Shown: positions 22,777 through 35,685 of the stretch, piece after piece
Position numbering within the stretch: position 1 is the stretch's first letter
Layout: each line of letters starts with the position of its first letter
Assembly (NCBI GenBank): GCA_023101885.1
Contig: JALPQD010000207.1
Coordinates: 935,844-999,843, forward strand
Direction of reading: 5' to 3'
DNA length: 64,000 bases
Origin: Typhlomys cinereus
Lineage: Eukaryota > Chordata > Mammalia > Rodentia > Platacanthomyidae
Notes under the pieces: model-generated
What the model saw: the letters and a program-made list of their open reading frames with translations, nothing else
The model's database searches: none
Told to the model about the DNA's origin: nothing
Position numbers and translations under genes: made by a program

Positions 22777-24465
22777 TGTTTGTTTTTCTCACTAGTTTTT
22801 ATTATGTCTAATTTATCACTAGTTTGATCATATTTTTGTACTTGTATATACTTTCTTTATAAATAAGTATGATAGAGCAATAGGCAATAATGAGAAACTG
22901 AGTCCCTGTATTTATACATACCATACACATTAGGTGACAGCTATATAAATCTCTAAACTATGTACTGTGATCCAATGACAGTCTTGTCATTGCTCCTTCC
23001 TATTTGGATATCCATTAAATTGCTAATATCTTCTTGACAATTACTGACATCATCGGATCCACGTATGTCACTACTGCATGGAGCCATTCTACACAAATCC
23101 CACTTCATTTAGAGCCAGCTTTTATTGGGATCCTGGAATTGATTCTAGTCAAAACGTTGCATTCTGCTAACTGGAAATGCCTAGGTCAGAAATGTCACCA
23201 TTTATAGAAGAGTTGACAATACTGACAATCTCTCTACTAACAACAGCTATTAATATCTTTGCTTTCATCCTTCAGTCTCTATGCCCTGTGTTTTCATGAG
23301 CTGGTATCTATACAGACCCCACTAGCCTGCCACTGTTGATGGATTCCATTATGGGAGAGTGGCATGAGCTGGGTCCTGATGTCCTTTAACTTCAGAGCAC
23401 AAGATGGTGCAGTGCCATTGTGGCTACCCTGCTGACTGACAGCTTTGAGTTCCTATTTGTCTATTCTATAGGATCTTTAAGAGCAGGATTTCAGCATTTT
23501 ATTGCTCATAGCAACATCAAATATTCTGAAATTTTTTTTGTACTTGAGTCTGGTTTCTAGACTTCAGAAATTACAGAGGTAGGTCATCTTGTCCTATGTG
23601 ATTGTTTCTAATTTCAAACATCTGGAAAGTGATCAGAAATGGTGTATTTGTGCTTTTTATGTCAACATCTATGGAGAAATGTTATTCATCTGTGTGTTAT
23701 GAGACAGTGGAGGCAGCTTGCTGGGCATGGGTGACATCTATGAACTGCAGACTAAATTACTGATGATATGGTACTGCTAACCCTCTGTCCTGTGGCTAAC
23801 ATCCCATGATTGACTCATAAGTTTATTTCAGAATCTGGGAGCAGTAGATTCTATTTTTTTTTTATTTACACCCCCCCCAATCAAACTTGAGAACTAGATT
23901 CCTCATTTTGGTTTTGAGGCAGAGGTGATAACAAACCATTACCAGGCACAAATATGGTAAGAAAAGGATGAGTTAATGTATATGAAATGCATGTAAACTA
24001 TGTGTTTTCTGGTGTATATGTGTAGCACCTATGTATCTATGTGTTCATGTGTGTTTGTACATGTGTGCCTGTACATATGGAGTTCTGAAGTTGATATAGG
24101 GTGTCTCTAGAGTTTCCTCGGACAGAGTTTCTTACTGAACCCAAAGCTAGCAGATTCTGACTCACATAGGTAACCAACCATCTTGCTCTGGGGATCCCCA
24201 GGTCTGCCTTCTGAGTGGTGGGATTACAGCTGGGCCACTACACCCACTGAATATTTACGTGAGTGCTGGGGATTTGAACTTCACTTGGTATGATTGCACA
24301 TCAAGTGCTTTATCCATTGCCTGGTCTCCTCAGCTGTATTATAGATAAAGTAAAGGGAGTAGTTGAGCACAGTTGTGCTGTGCTACAGATACAATCACAA
24401 GACATTGGTGCATAGAAGACTCCTGTATTGTTCAAATACACAGCCTCATAGAAACCTACCATGAG
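22777..24465. other. Intron-like sequence, nothing recognised
   Basis: AT-rich. An exon E would be expected somewhere here by analogy with the other units, but none is visible. There is a reverse B1 remnant near 24180-24330 (gtctgccttctgagtggtgg). Confidence 0.4.
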
Positions 24466-24466
24466 T

Positions 24467-24600
24467 GGGGCTGAAGAGATGGCTCAAGGGTTAAGACTCT
24501 ACCTCGAGAGCAGGATCTGAGTTCAGATCCCCAACCCCCATATAAAAATGCCAGGTGGAAATGAATTTGCTTGCTTCCAAGACTTTGGGAGACTTGATGA
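24467..24600 (+). repeat. tRNA-derived SINE, 3' part diverged
   Basis: Head ggggctgaagagatggctca; ttcagatccccaacccccat; aaaatgccaggtggaaatga. It sits at a slightly different site from the SINE at 26527 in the duplicate. Confidence 0.65.
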
Positions 24601-24758
24601 TAAAATTTTATATAGAAAGTAAACCTCTTCTCAGCATCTCTACTATAAATCCCCAGAAACATGCAGTCGAGTAGCTCTTCAAAGAGAAGCCAGTAGGGTA
24701 GCCACACTTATCTTAGAATCTACATTTTCTTCTCACTAAGGGATTCTGTAATACTTAC

Positions 24759-24783
24759 AAGAAATGTACTCTTCCCACAGCCC
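24759..24783 (-). CDS. Cassette exon D-like (25 nt), unit 1
   Basis: Acceptor ctgtaattgcag, donor GTAAGTATTAC. Reads GLWEEYIS plus one base. Its T joins the AT of exon A at 21025 to make Tyr. Confidence 0.58.
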
Positions 24784-25252
24784 CTGCAATTACAGAAAGA
24801 CATTGTAAGGACTTGGTCCTGGTACTTGACACATGGTTTCATCCCTCCTCTTCAGTATTGAATATATGAGAAGCATTGGAAATGTCAAAGGCCTCTAAAC
24901 AAGAATAAAATATATCACTGAAAGCACATTATCCTTTTTCAATTTATCTTTTTCAGGAGGATTCATCTCTAACTTGTGGTAAGAGATCAATTACACAATA
25001 TTTAATCCAAAAAGAAGACATTGTTTCCAAGGAGGAAGGCTTAGCATCCATTACAAGATAGCCTTTGTAAGTATCCTTTTGCATAAATCCATTTGGTGAG
25101 CATTTGTTCTTTTACCATTCCAGAAAACAGAATCTAGTGTGTATAATGCACATTATCTTGTTTGAATAATCAAACTCAACTGAAAACAAGAAGAGAAAAC
25201 ATGAAGAGACAGCACTTTTATTTCTATCTCAGGCAAAGAAAGGGCACTTTAC

Positions 25253-25305
25253 CTTGTTTTTAGATATGGTGTAATTGTCACTGAAAATACTTTTTTCCAG
25301 AAAAC
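25253..25305 (-). CDS. Cassette exon C-like (variant), unit 1
   Basis: A 53-nt exon with acceptor gtcttcctag and donor GTAAAG. It reads FLEKSIFSDNYTISKNK. It is the tandem duplicate of 28523, with shared flanks but divergent coding sequence. Confidence 0.57.
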
Positions 25306-26526
25306 CTAGGAAGACAAAGATGGGCTGTCAGTCACTGGTGCCCTGGCTCATGGCTTCCTGAGAGCCCTGCTCAGCTCACACAACAGGCTGCTGTGTGTGG
25401 CTCGGTGCTGACGCCCAGAGGCAGTTGCTGTTGAGCACCTTCCTCAGGGAGCACAGAGGCTCCTTGAGGAGAGAAAGGAGAAGCAGAGCACTTGGCAGTG
25501 TGCTCATAGGGATGCAAGTCATGAGCTTGTCTTCCAGCGACACTAGTGCCCCGCCACTTAGTGATCGCTTTGAAGCCCAACTAGACACACTTTCAAACTG
25601 TGAACATTCTGAGTTTTAATTTGTACTGGGTAGCAGCTAACAACTCTCAAGGAAAATCTCTAATGTTTTGTGATCCAAGAAAAAGCAAAGGAATAGGCTC
25701 ACAGAATGATGATCAGTATAACATGAGAAAATAACGACTTCCAAATATTCTCTCTGGGAATGTTTCTTAGGTATTTTGGGAGTCTAGAAATTAATCAAAG
25801 TCTATAGTCTAGTCTAATCAAAGTCTAAAATAAGCATGTATCAAGAGCAATAAAGTCTTTTAACATTATTTTAACCTGTCTTAACACTATTCTTTGCCCT
25901 TTAGGTTGGTGGACAGACTTCAAAACAGTTGTTACACTACGTGGAAAATAAAAGCCTTGAAGGCATTGTGTGGGAGCATAACCAGAATGGATTCTTTCAA
26001 ATGCTTTACAGATCATTGCTTATAATTGTGTGTATTTGGAAAGCTTCCTAGAGTCAAATGGCTTAGCAGGTAAGAGCACTTGCTATACAACCATGGGTAC
26101 CAGATTCAAATTCCCTGAACCTACATAAAAAGTTATCTGAGGGAGTATCTGTCATACAAGCACTGTAGGCAAAAGCAAAATATTTGGCCCACACGCACTG
26201 ATTTGTGCTTTCACTTCTCCACGTCTAGATTGGAGAACTGAGATTCTTCATCTTGGCCTTGGAGCAGGGTGCTAATGATCGCCAAGTCCATAGAACTAGA
26301 GAATGTGCACGGTATATGCTTGTGATGTGTTTGAGGAAACGGTTCAGAGTAATTGTGTTGAATCTAAGTATGAAATACTTCTGGAGGAGCCATGTAACCC
26401 ACATAGAATCAGTCATCCACTCATAATCACAAGACACAAGAGCATGGAAGACTGAGTACTGTTGAAATACACAGTCCCACATAAACCTAAGGTGAGTGTG
26501 GTTGCTTTCAAGAACTCCAGAAACTC

Positions 26527-26638
26527 GGGCTGGAGAGATGGCTCAGGGGTTAAGACTGCTTCAGAAGGTCCTGAGTTTGGTCCCAGGCCCTATGTAAAAA
26601 CGCCAGGCGGAAATGGTAGTGATTCCAGAAGTCATCCT

Positions 26639-26709
<71 letters not shown>

Positions 26710-26715
26710 AGTAAA
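26527..26715 (+). repeat. tRNA-derived SINE with (CT)n(CA)n
   Basis: Head gggctggagagatggctcag. The 3' part is replaced by a pure (CT)n run followed by (CA)n at 26641-26708. Confidence 0.75.
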
Positions 26716-26880
26716 TAAAGAAGCTTGATAAAATTTTACCCAGAACGTCAACTTTTTCTCAGTAAGTCTGATACCTGTTTCCCTCCAGAAACACAAAATC
26801 AGGTGACCCTTCAAAGAGAAGTCTACACATCTATCTTAACATCTATTTTTTTTCTCACCAAATAATTCTAGAATACTTAC

Positions 26881-26905
26881 AAGCTAAATATTCTTCCCAT
26901 GCTGC
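26881..26905 (-). CDS. Cassette exon D-like (25 nt), unit 1b
   Basis: Acceptor tataattgcag, donor GTAAGTATTC. Reads AAWEEYLA plus one base. It shares length, phase and intron flanks with the basic D exons but has different residues; it is close to 24759 (WEEY). Confidence 0.58.
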
Positions 26906-27230
26906 CTGCAATTATAGAAACAAAGACATTATTAAAACTTTGTTATGCATCTAATTGACTTTTTCAGTGTTGAATTCAGTATCCCAAATCAAGAATAAGA
27001 TACATCATTGGGAAACCTGTGATCTCTGCCTGGAAGATCTATCTCTAAACTCCAGGCTGGGGATCAATTGCATAGTACTTAATCCAAAGAGAAGAAGACA
27101 CTGTTTCCAAGGAAGAAGAGGCCTAGCATCTGCTGTGCAACCTGATGCTACCCTTTGCAGGTGTCGTTTTGCATAAGTCTCATTTGGTAAGGGTCTGTTC
27201 TTTCACTATTCAAAAAAAGCAAACACAGAA

Positions 27231-28139
27231 GGCAAGATGGTAGCTCAAAGCTTCCCCACACTGCTGTACACTCGTGGGTCAAGGGGCCTTCGCAGCATGT
27301 GTGAGCCTATGAAGGACACGTTCCTGCTGCTGGATGCGCTCGCTCGAGCAGGCAGCAGCTGAGCTGGCAGGAGTAGAAATATGCTTTGAAGTAGGGGCAG
27401 GATCTGGAGTGGTGTCTGCATTTCTAACCTCCATCATAGGTCCTCAGGCTTTGTACATGTGCCCTGATAATCAACCCTGAGGCAGCAGCTTGTACTCTGG
27501 AGACAGCATGGTGTAACGAAGTCCATATTCACCCAATAATGTGCAGATTTGGTCAAAGCTTGCTACCAAGAGTGAAGGAAAAAGTTGATCTGCTGGTGTT
27601 TCACCCTCCTACATAGTTAATCCACGTGAAGAGATTGGAAGTCATGGAGTAGCAGCTGCCTGAGGTGGTGGCAGACATGGTCGGGAAGTCACAGATTCTT
27701 TCTGGTGGTGTCAGATCTGCCTTCCCCAGGAGGACTGCTCCGCTTGGTTACCATAAAAGAAAACAACCCAGAAGAAAGTTGGAAACAATGAAGATAAAAG
27801 GTTTGTAAGAGCTGACTGCTCTTTCCAGGCGAGCAGGGCAAGAAATCCGTTCGGTCCTCAGGTTCACCAAGTCCTAACACACTGAGAGCCCCGGAAGTGT
27901 ATGGGGGCTGCTGGAACCAAAGGCACTCATATTTCAAAGCCAAAACTCATCCCTTGGCTAAGAAATCTGTTCCAAAGAAAGTAGCAGAAAATGGTGCATT
28001 TCTCTGTCAGGAAATTGGGCCTGCAGGTCTATTTCCCTATGCACAAGTTAATATGTTTGTAATTTGCATTTTATATGGAAAGCTTTATTTGTGAAAAGAC
28101 AAAGCTACTTACAAAATGAAAAAAAAAAAACAAAACAAA
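27231..28139 (+). pseudogene. N6AMT1: Processed pseudogene of N6AMT1 (HEMK2 methyltransferase)
   Basis: Intronless copy of the N6AMT1 mRNA. It starts at ATG 27237; DTFLLLDAL, LVTIKENNPEE and a C-terminal RFTKS-stop (stop near 27875) can be followed across several frames. It then has a 3' UTR and an A-rich tail from about 28119. Stops and frame changes break the reading frame, including the catalytic NPPY region (TTTCACCCTCCTACA). The parent is a eukaryotic class I glutamine/lysine methyltransferase subunit. This copy lies within an intron of the cassette gene, in the opposite orientation. Confidence 0.92.
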
Positions 28140-28190
28140 CAGAATCTAGTGTCTGTAATGCACATTGTCATATTGTTTTAATAACCAAGC

Positions 28191-28452
28191 TTGGACTGGA
28201 GAGATGGCTCAGGGGTTAAGACTATGCCTTACAAACAGAAGTACCTGAGTTCAGATACCAGGTCCCATGTTAAAAAATGCCATTTAGAAATGATCATGGC
28301 CTGAATTTCAAGCCCTGGTGGGCAGAGCCTGGGAAATCCCAGAGCAAAGCAAAAAAGAAGGTAATAGAAATCCAAGATGATTTCTGATCACCTACAGGGA
28401 CACACAACACCTTCTGATATATATACACACACACACACAAAATAAAATAATA
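28191..28452 (+). mobile_element. tRNA-derived SINE with imperfect target duplication
   Basis: Head ggactggagagatggctcag; body agcctgggaaatcccagagc; (AC)n tail. ataaccaagct (28181-28191) and atagccaagct (28453-28463) flank it. The tandem duplicate at 25.17 kb has the empty site (aatcaaactcaactg), so insertion followed duplication. Confidence 0.8.
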
Positions 28453-28522
28453 ATAGCCAAGCTCAACTGAAAACAGGAAAGGAAAAAACATTTCTATTTC
28501 AGGCAAAGAAATACTACCTTAC

Positions 28523-28590
28523 CTTATCAGCAGTAGTAAACAATTCTTCTCCAAGAAAAATTTGTCTTACTCTAGGGTTTCCTTGAAATC
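28523..28590 (-). CDS. Cassette exon C-like (variant), unit 1b
   Basis: A 68-nt exon with acceptor gtcttcctag and donor GTAAGG. It reads FQGNPRVRQIFLGEELFTTA plus DK. The protein differs from the acidic C exons, but position, phase (1 to 0) and the cctag/cttac borders correspond. Confidence 0.58.
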
Positions 28591-28707
28591 CTAGGAAGAC
28601 AGAGATCGGCAGTCAATCATTGGTGCCCTGGTTCATGGTTTCCTGAGAGGCCTGCTTAGCTCACACAACAGGCTGCTGTGTGTGGTTACGTGCTGACACC
28701 CAGAGGG

Positions 28708-28895
28708 GATACAGGACATGAGCTTGTCTTCCATCACTGGAAGACACTTAGTGATCACTTTGAAGCCCAGCTAGACACACTTTCAAACTATGAACCATTC
28801 TGATGCAGGACATGAGCTTGTCTTCCATCACTGGAAGACACTTAGTGATCACTTTGAAACCCAGCTAGACACACTTTCAAACTATGAACCATTCT
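28708..28895. repeat. 94-bp tandem duplication
   Basis: Two nearly identical 94-bp units (caggacatgagcttgtcttc at 28712 and 28806), just upstream (minus-strand sense) of exon C-like 28523. The 25.5 kb duplicate has only one. Confidence 0.92.
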
Positions 28896-30232
28896 GAGTT
28901 ATAATTTGTGCTGGGTAGCTCTCAAGTTGCTGTCATGGAAAATTTCTCATGTTCTGTGATCCAAGAATATTCAAAGGAATGATTCAGGGACTTAGATCAG
29001 TATGACATGAGAAAATAAAGGATTCAAAAATCCCATCCTTGGGAAAACATTATGAATGAGATGGAGCTCATGTACACTTCTGTCCACTGGAAATGATTCC
29101 AGCTGACATTGAGACAATAGTCCATATTAAAATAACATTGCACTAAGGCATATGCCATCAAAGGTAACCTAGATGCATTCAGTGGGCCACTTATGCAAAA
29201 GACAAGAGGGCTGTGGTACCCAAGAACTCAACATTGTCAACTTCCACTAGACCCCTACAGTAGCCAGCCTAACAACATTCTGCAGTGGAACAGAGAAGAT
29301 CCCATTAGTCATGATGCGACCCCGAGGGACTGCATGGCACTGGTGTTAGACAAAAGAGAGGGAGACTTTATGTTCTGCAGTTTATCCATTGAAGAGTCAT
29401 TTTCAGCTTGACAGGTGCCCAAGCACTAACTAGTGCAGGCATCCTAGAGGTACACATGTAGGGAAGGGTGGGAGAGGGAGAAAAACGGTCAGGAGGAGAG
29501 AATGGGAAGGATTGCGAGGAATGCTGAGTGAGGGTAGGTAATGGGCGATGAAAACAAATTAATGGTTAATACAATCTAAAAGTAAAGTCAGTATATTTAA
29601 AAATTAAATGTTATGATAGATTTGTAAAGTAGAAAGTTTCTGTCTGGCTGTATTTTACATACTTGGTGCTAATTTTTACTCTTCTGCCCTTTCCCATAAC
29701 CCCAGAAAAGATGAGGTAGGTTAGCGCTATCCCTAGAGTTGAACATCCAGCAAGCTCAGAGAACTGAGAGGACAGAGGCCACAAACAGATTTGCAAAAGC
29801 ATTGTGAGACAGAGTAAGTGGGGTTTGGGCATGTGTGGGAGGATAAGGCTAAATAGGGTTTAGGAAAGGCTGTACACAAGTGTCTATGCACTGTGTACAC
29901 TGTGTTCAGAACATGGGCAGCAGTTTGAGGGAACTCCTAGTATACTCTCCTAGTCTTGGTTGCTGAAGCAGTAGTGCCTGGAGAGATTCCCAAAGCTGGG
30001 CTTGAACGTCTAGAATCTTCTCACATACTAGGTCAGAGGCTCCAAAATGGACCTCGGGCCTCTGACTGCTTTAGGCTTGTGACGCCTGCTGTTCACTAAA
30101 GGGTGAGGACTGCAGGAAGAAACGAGCTCAGAGGCACATGGCCTCTGTCCTCAGTCCTCCTCGATGTCTTTCCAACTCAGCGTCTAAGTAGAAAGTACAG
30201 CCTGACAACAGACCTGAAGTGCAGTTACCCAC

Positions 30233-30295
30233 CAGAACTACAAGCACTTGCACTTGATGAATTTCGAAGTTCCCAGTCGCTGATTTCTAATACAT
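30233..30295 (-). CDS. Cassette exon B, unit 2
   Basis: A 63-nt exon with acceptor ttttttccag and donor GTGGGTAAC. It reads VLEISDWELRNSSSASACSS plus one base, homologous to 38492 and 20303. Confidence 0.64.
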
Positions 30296-30954
30296 CTGGA
30301 AAAAAAAGAACAGTGGAGAATGGCCATTCATTTCTGCCTACACCAGGTGAAGCCACACTGACTCCCACAAGATCCTCTAGTCTGTAGACTTCCTAGGGCG
30401 CTGAACCAGCTGCGGTGAGTGTGACCCAGTAGTCCACCCAGGGAGGATCCTTTAGAGCAGAACTAAACAGGGAGAGCAACATGACGGGGCTGCTACGGAG
30501 TCAGGAGGAACAGAGGGAGAGGATCTGCTTTTTTACACCACTGAGGCCACAGTCTAAGACTTTTATCTCCAGGTTCAGGTCAGCACCTTTCAATCATAGG
30601 TCAGTACCTCAAAGCGAACACATTTCAGGGATATAATTTCCAAGGAGAGCTGCCAATCACAACCAAAGGCTTGATGGTTTGGCGGTGAGTGGCAGAGGCA
30701 GGAATCAGTAGTGACCTGGGAATGGCTGTCAAATGGCAGAGTCAGAGGCAAAGCCCTGGCAAATCCCAGAGGATGCTGCCAACCATTATGCCTTAGAAGA
30801 GGGAAACCATACCAGGCTGCACACAGACTGCCCTGTGCTCCCTCTGCCTCCCCTACTCCCTCAGCCTACCAAGTGTACCTAGCCTACCAGGTACAACCTG
30901 CTGCCCCCTGAACACACTCCACTAGTCTCCAAGGGGAATGGTGATGCTACCCAC

Positions 30955-31014
30955 CTAGACTTTCCATACCATCACTTACAGCGGTTTCATCACCACCTAT
31001 CATTTCAGCCATAT
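30955..31014 (-). CDS. Cassette exon A, unit 2
   Basis: A 60-nt exon with acceptor cttttttccag and donor GTGGGTAG. It reads MAEMIGGDETAVSDGMESL plus one base. Class A exons are acidic with Asp-Gly-Met repeats. Confidence 0.62.
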
Positions 31015-31125
31015 CTGGAAAAAAGCACCAAAGAATGGTTCACTCATTCCTGCCCGCGGGTGACGTCGCCTTGACTCACACATAATCTACCTCAGAGTTC
31101 CTGTAGTTTCTACTATTTAAAAAGA

Positions 31126-31376
31126 AGTGTGTGTGTGTGTGTATGTGTATCACAGGACACTGTGTGCCTCTGGAAACCCAAGGATGACTTCAGGAATCAT
31201 CCTGGATTGCCTCCTTTCTGCTTTGTCATGGGGTTTCCTAGCCTTTGCCTTCCAGGGCTAAGAGTACAGGCAGCAACCATTTTTCCCAGGCATTTTTATA
31301 TGGGATCTGATCTGAAGTCAGATCTTCCTGCTTGGAAGGCAGAGGCTTAATTAACCCTTGAGCCATCTCTCAAGCC
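31126..31376 (-). repeat. tRNA-derived SINE
   Basis: (GT)n tail at 31127-31150 and head ttgagccatctctcaagcct. Confidence 0.72.
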
Positions 31377-31566
31377 TCTGCTTCAGACCACTGAATGAAA
31401 AATCGCACTGGCCTTTAAATGCATTTTAAAATATTTTGCTCAGAGCTTGAGAAATTAAATTTTTCACATACTCAAAAAACACTGCTAACTTCTGTGTAGT
31501 CTATATTATGGAATTACAAAATAATATACAGTTACTGTTCATAACTCAACCTAATTTTTTTAAAAA

Positions 31567-31568
31567 AT

Positions 31569-31647
<79 letters not shown>

Positions 31648-31877
31648 TGTGTATCTCTGTGGAGGACCAAGGGTAACTTCTGGAATCATCCTGGATTGCT
31701 TTTACCTCCTCCTTGCTTTGCTCTGGGATTTCTCAAGCTCCACCTACCAGAGTTGGAAGTGCAGGCCGCCTCTCCCACCATTTCTGCCTGGTGTTTTTAT
31801 GTGGGACCTGGGATCCAAACTCAGGACCTTTTGCTTGGGAGGTAGAGTCATATCCCCTAAGCCATCTCTCCAGCCCT
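31567..31877 (-). repeat. tRNA-derived SINE with (GT)n(GA)n
   Basis: Compound microsatellite (GT)n(GA)n at 31568-31645, then SINE body and head aagccatctctccagccc. Confidence 0.78.
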
Positions 31878-31960
31878 CAACTTAATTTTTGAATTTTCAC
31901 AGGACCTTCAAGTATATTCCATGATGACCATTGTGTGCAGAATGAATTATTTTTTTCATC
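31878..31960 (-). pseudogene. Remnant of cassette exon E, unit 2
   Basis: The donor-side sequence ..ACTTGAAG followed by gtcctgtgaaaattcaa aligns with the 3' end of exon E at 39153, but the rest of the exon is unrecognisable. The gene model therefore jumps from D (34484) to A (30955) in this unit, in phase. Confidence 0.5.
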
Positions 31961-34480
31961 CATACTCAATGTAGACTTGGGACATTTCCTGAAGCATTTT
32001 TTCATGAGTGTCGAAACTGGAAATACAATCAATCACAACAGAGGGAGTTATATCAGCTTTATAGAGACATAGAAGAAAACTAATATTGCTGCAAATTTAA
32101 ACACTTTACTTCAAATATAGTCATCTAGTTCAGAATGGGATATAGGAAGATCATGGCGCCTGTTTAAACTTGATATCCAGGTAAGGCCTAAATGTATGTA
32201 TATGACAGACTACAAGGAGTGCAGCATAATGTGTGTGTGTGAAAGTGCCTAATGGCCAGCATCCAAATCTCTTTTAGATGGACATTAACAATGAAATTCA
32301 TGCAGTTCCTCTGCTTTTAGTTCTTTGTGCTTAGACATTAAATTTACTAAATTTTATAAGACCTAAAGGCCTTAAGAACCATAAGCATTTGAACCCCAAA
32401 ATAAGGACATAACTGTAAAGCATTAAGAAAAAGAACTGGTATTGAGGAAGTGCATATGACGTGAAATTCAGAGGACTGAGTTAGATGCTGCAGGTTGAAT
32501 ATAGAGTTGGTAATGTAGGCTGGTAAAAGACTGTATCTTCTATTTTCACTGAAATATACCTTATTAGTTATTCCCATGCCACTTTGATCAAATTCCTTGT
32601 CTGAAGCAATTAAGGGAGAGATGTGCTACTTTTCAATACTTGAATCAAAATTACTCAAAAGAAGTCCTTTGAGGCACCGTAGTGAGTACAGACACATGAC
32701 TTTCTTTTTCTACTAACTTCACCGAGTGCTTCTGGTGATCAGTCAAACCACATTGAGAGAAGACCAATGCCAGTGTATTTCCCATGATGAGACAGACCCC
32801 AAGCCATTCTAAAGCAGTTGTCACATGATAGTTGGGCACAAAAGAAAATTTCCTTCAATGAAATAGCCCTGCCTAAACTCTCAATGTGAACTGCTAGGAA
32901 AAGAGGTCTGTTAACTTTGATTATGTAATGAACTGTGTCTGCACACCACACTCTTGGTGAAAACTGACTTTGCTAACTCTCCCAGTAGTGTGTACTAAGT
33001 CTGGCAAAGAGTAGACCTGTAGCTGCTCTAGCACTGAATGTATACATTACTCGATCCCCATTTCTTCCTCCAAGCTTTTACTCTACAAACTCCTCTTCCA
33101 TCTACAGCCACCACATGGCAGTAGACAGGGTACCAGCCTCCCTCTTCCTCTCATCTTTCCCTTTCTCCTCACTCTCTTGGGTCCCTAGCCAAGGCTGGCT
33201 CATTTATGCAGACAAGGAAGACCTTGAATTTGTGATTTCATGCCTCTACCCTCTAAGATCTGTGGAACATTACATTCAAGGTTTTGCATAGTGCTATGTT
33301 GATCAGGCCCTGTGCTTGAGCATTGTAGGCAATATCATCTGAACTACATTCTCTGCCCATTGTGGCTACTCTTAACAAAGCCTCTCCATGTCTGTGGTCT
33401 GAACATAAAGAGAAACCCTGATATAAAAAGGCACTTTTGGGACTAATAATACCCAGTAATATCATTATATACTGAATAAATATAAATTGCTGAACATATA
33501 AATCCTTTGAGTGAATTGGTCCTCTGTGTACAAACCAGTGATCATCGGTGAGAAGTACTCTGTAAACAGAGTCTAGCTCACTTTTCATAGTATATTGCTA
33601 CAAGAATTGAGTGCAGATCAACAGCTAAGTAGTGACTAGAGTTCTTGGTCGATACTCTCCCTAAACTGTATGACTCTCAGTGCTTATTACAATGTTGTCT
33701 AATAGTCTAAATATTCCACCAGTTCTTACCAGAATGAACTGACACATATCCATTTTACTTTGTCGTGTCTCCCATTTTTAGAATCTATGACCAGAGCAGA
33801 AGCCTTAGACTTTTCTATCTTTTGCACTTGTGTCTACAGGCAGATAACAGAGAGAGAGCTAGCTGCCTTACGTGTTGACCAAAGTGGTAGTCATGGTAGT
33901 GTTTGGGATCTCACAGGTTTGGCCTATTTCAGGTACTTGCTGGGAAGCTGAACTTTCCCTTGGGATTGCTGATCTTCTGATAGGCTGGTAAGTGGGATGT
34001 TGGAACCTAGACCATTAACTTCAGACCTATATTTGGGTACATACCATGTCTCTTATACTCTGTCACTAGAGCACTTTGCAACTCACACTTGTGCCTTTAA
34101 TTTTAGTCTGTGGATGGGTATTTGAAGAAATACATGACAGTGATGTGCTTTAAACTCATTTATGAAGGTAAAGTATGACATCTGAGTTTCAACTGAGAAA
34201 TTCATCTCTGAAAGTGGGCTGGGTATTTGGATTCTGTATAGGAATAACACAGATATAGACACCCTGCTGCACAAAATCCTACAACTGAGGGGATCCCAGA
34301 TCAGACTCTGAGGATATGTGGCCAGGATTTGTGACTTGGAAAATCACTTTTCGTTTTAACTAAAGTCCCCATCCTCATTCCGCAAGTGGCTCAGATCCTA
34401 GTGGTATGCCAGACAAAAGATAACCAGTATACACATAATTCTTACCTAAAATGCACCCCCAAAAGTGACTCCACAATACA
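31961..34480. other. Intron sequence of duplicated unit 2
   Basis: No exon seen. Segments match introns of other units: 32.65-32.95 kb resembles 48.85-49.10 kb, and 33.77-34.10 kb resembles 43.6-43.9 and 50.18-50.5 kb. Confidence 0.55.
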
Positions 34481-34483
34481 TAC

Positions 34484-34508
34484 CCCATCTTCTTTTCCTG
34501 GATTGAAC
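34484..34508 (-). CDS. Cassette exon D (25 nt), unit 2
   Basis: Acceptor tctgactgcag, donor GTATGT. Reads VQSRKRRW plus one base, identical in protein to the unit 4 copy. Confidence 0.62.
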
Positions 34509-35104
34509 CTGCAGTCAGAGAAAAGAAATGTTCTGAGGCCAGATTGTGCTGAGCTCTGCACAGCTCTGGGGTTCTCCCCTGACTAAGTTCAGTGGCAATA
34601 GGCAACCAGAATGGGTTGTTGTTGAAGTGTTATAGTGGTTCAGTCAAAGACTATATATTAATGTGTTGTGTAATGCTGTCACAAAAGTCCCAGGGCTGGA
34701 CACTTTGTGAAAGAAAGTAACAATTTCTCCTGCCTTTGCCCATTCAACAGCTAGATTAGGTAACCCTGTCTGACTTCCACTCGGTTACCTCTAGGCCATG
34801 TCACACACGACCTGGCAAAGCAATGTCATTACCACTGTTCTTAAGATAAATTCCTTGTGTATTTCCATAATCTAATTATCTACACAGAGCCTGGTGTTTT
34901 AAAAGTCTCACCACCTTAATACTCCGACTTTGGTCAACCAGAGCTTCTGCTGCATCAACTATTAGGGAACACTCCACACAATATAAATGATTAAAGTCCC
35001 CAGAAAAAGAAAGAAGACACATAAGAGTTTTTCATACATCGTTTAAATGGGTTAAATTTTGAAAGAATATTTCAACTTTTCTCCCTGTTTTATTCCATGT
35101 ATTA

Positions 35105-35264
<160 letters not shown>

Positions 35265-35638
35265 TGGGTAATCACATAGATCCCATGCCATGAGTGTGGA
35301 GGTCACAGGATGTGGTTCCCAAAAATCAGAATCAGGTCATCAGACTTGCAGGGAAAATGCGTTTACCCCCAAGCATCTCACCCACCCTAAATATCACCCA
35401 GCTTGCAGAATACTGTTCTTCCAGATGATGTGCCCATCTAACACACCGTGCCACCTGACACTGGCATCTTGTATACCCCCTAGAGTCTGCCACGAATTGG
35501 TACAATTCCATTTCCCTAAGTAAAAATTCTATTGCGCACATACCAGTCTTATTATTCACATGTGATGTCTACTAAAACATAAGGGAATAGAGAAAAAAAT
35601 CTTTCCAACTTATAGGAAAAAAAAAGAAAGACATTGAC

Positions 35639-35685
35639 CTTTACATGTTTCCCTTCTTCATCTGTCGTCTTGTTCTGAGGGGCCC
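35639..35685 (-). CDS. Cassette exon C, unit 2 (shortened)
   Basis: A 47-nt exon with acceptor gtcctcctag and donor GTCAATG. It reads APQNKTTDEEGKHVK: five codons shorter than the other C copies, still phase 1 to 0. Confidence 0.6.

Larger units (their letters stand above)
24360..28960. repeat. Tandem duplication of the D-C part of the cassette (about 1.3 kb unit)
   Basis: 24.36-25.70 kb and 26.43-28.96 kb share a long collinear series of landmarks: tcacaagaca..agactg; exon D; gaagacattgtttccaagga; gcataaatccatttggtgag; cagaatctagtgt; exon C; cactggtgccctggctcatg; agctagacacactttcaaac. The right copy is longer because it gained the N6AMT1 pseudogene and a SINE. Confidence 0.8.
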
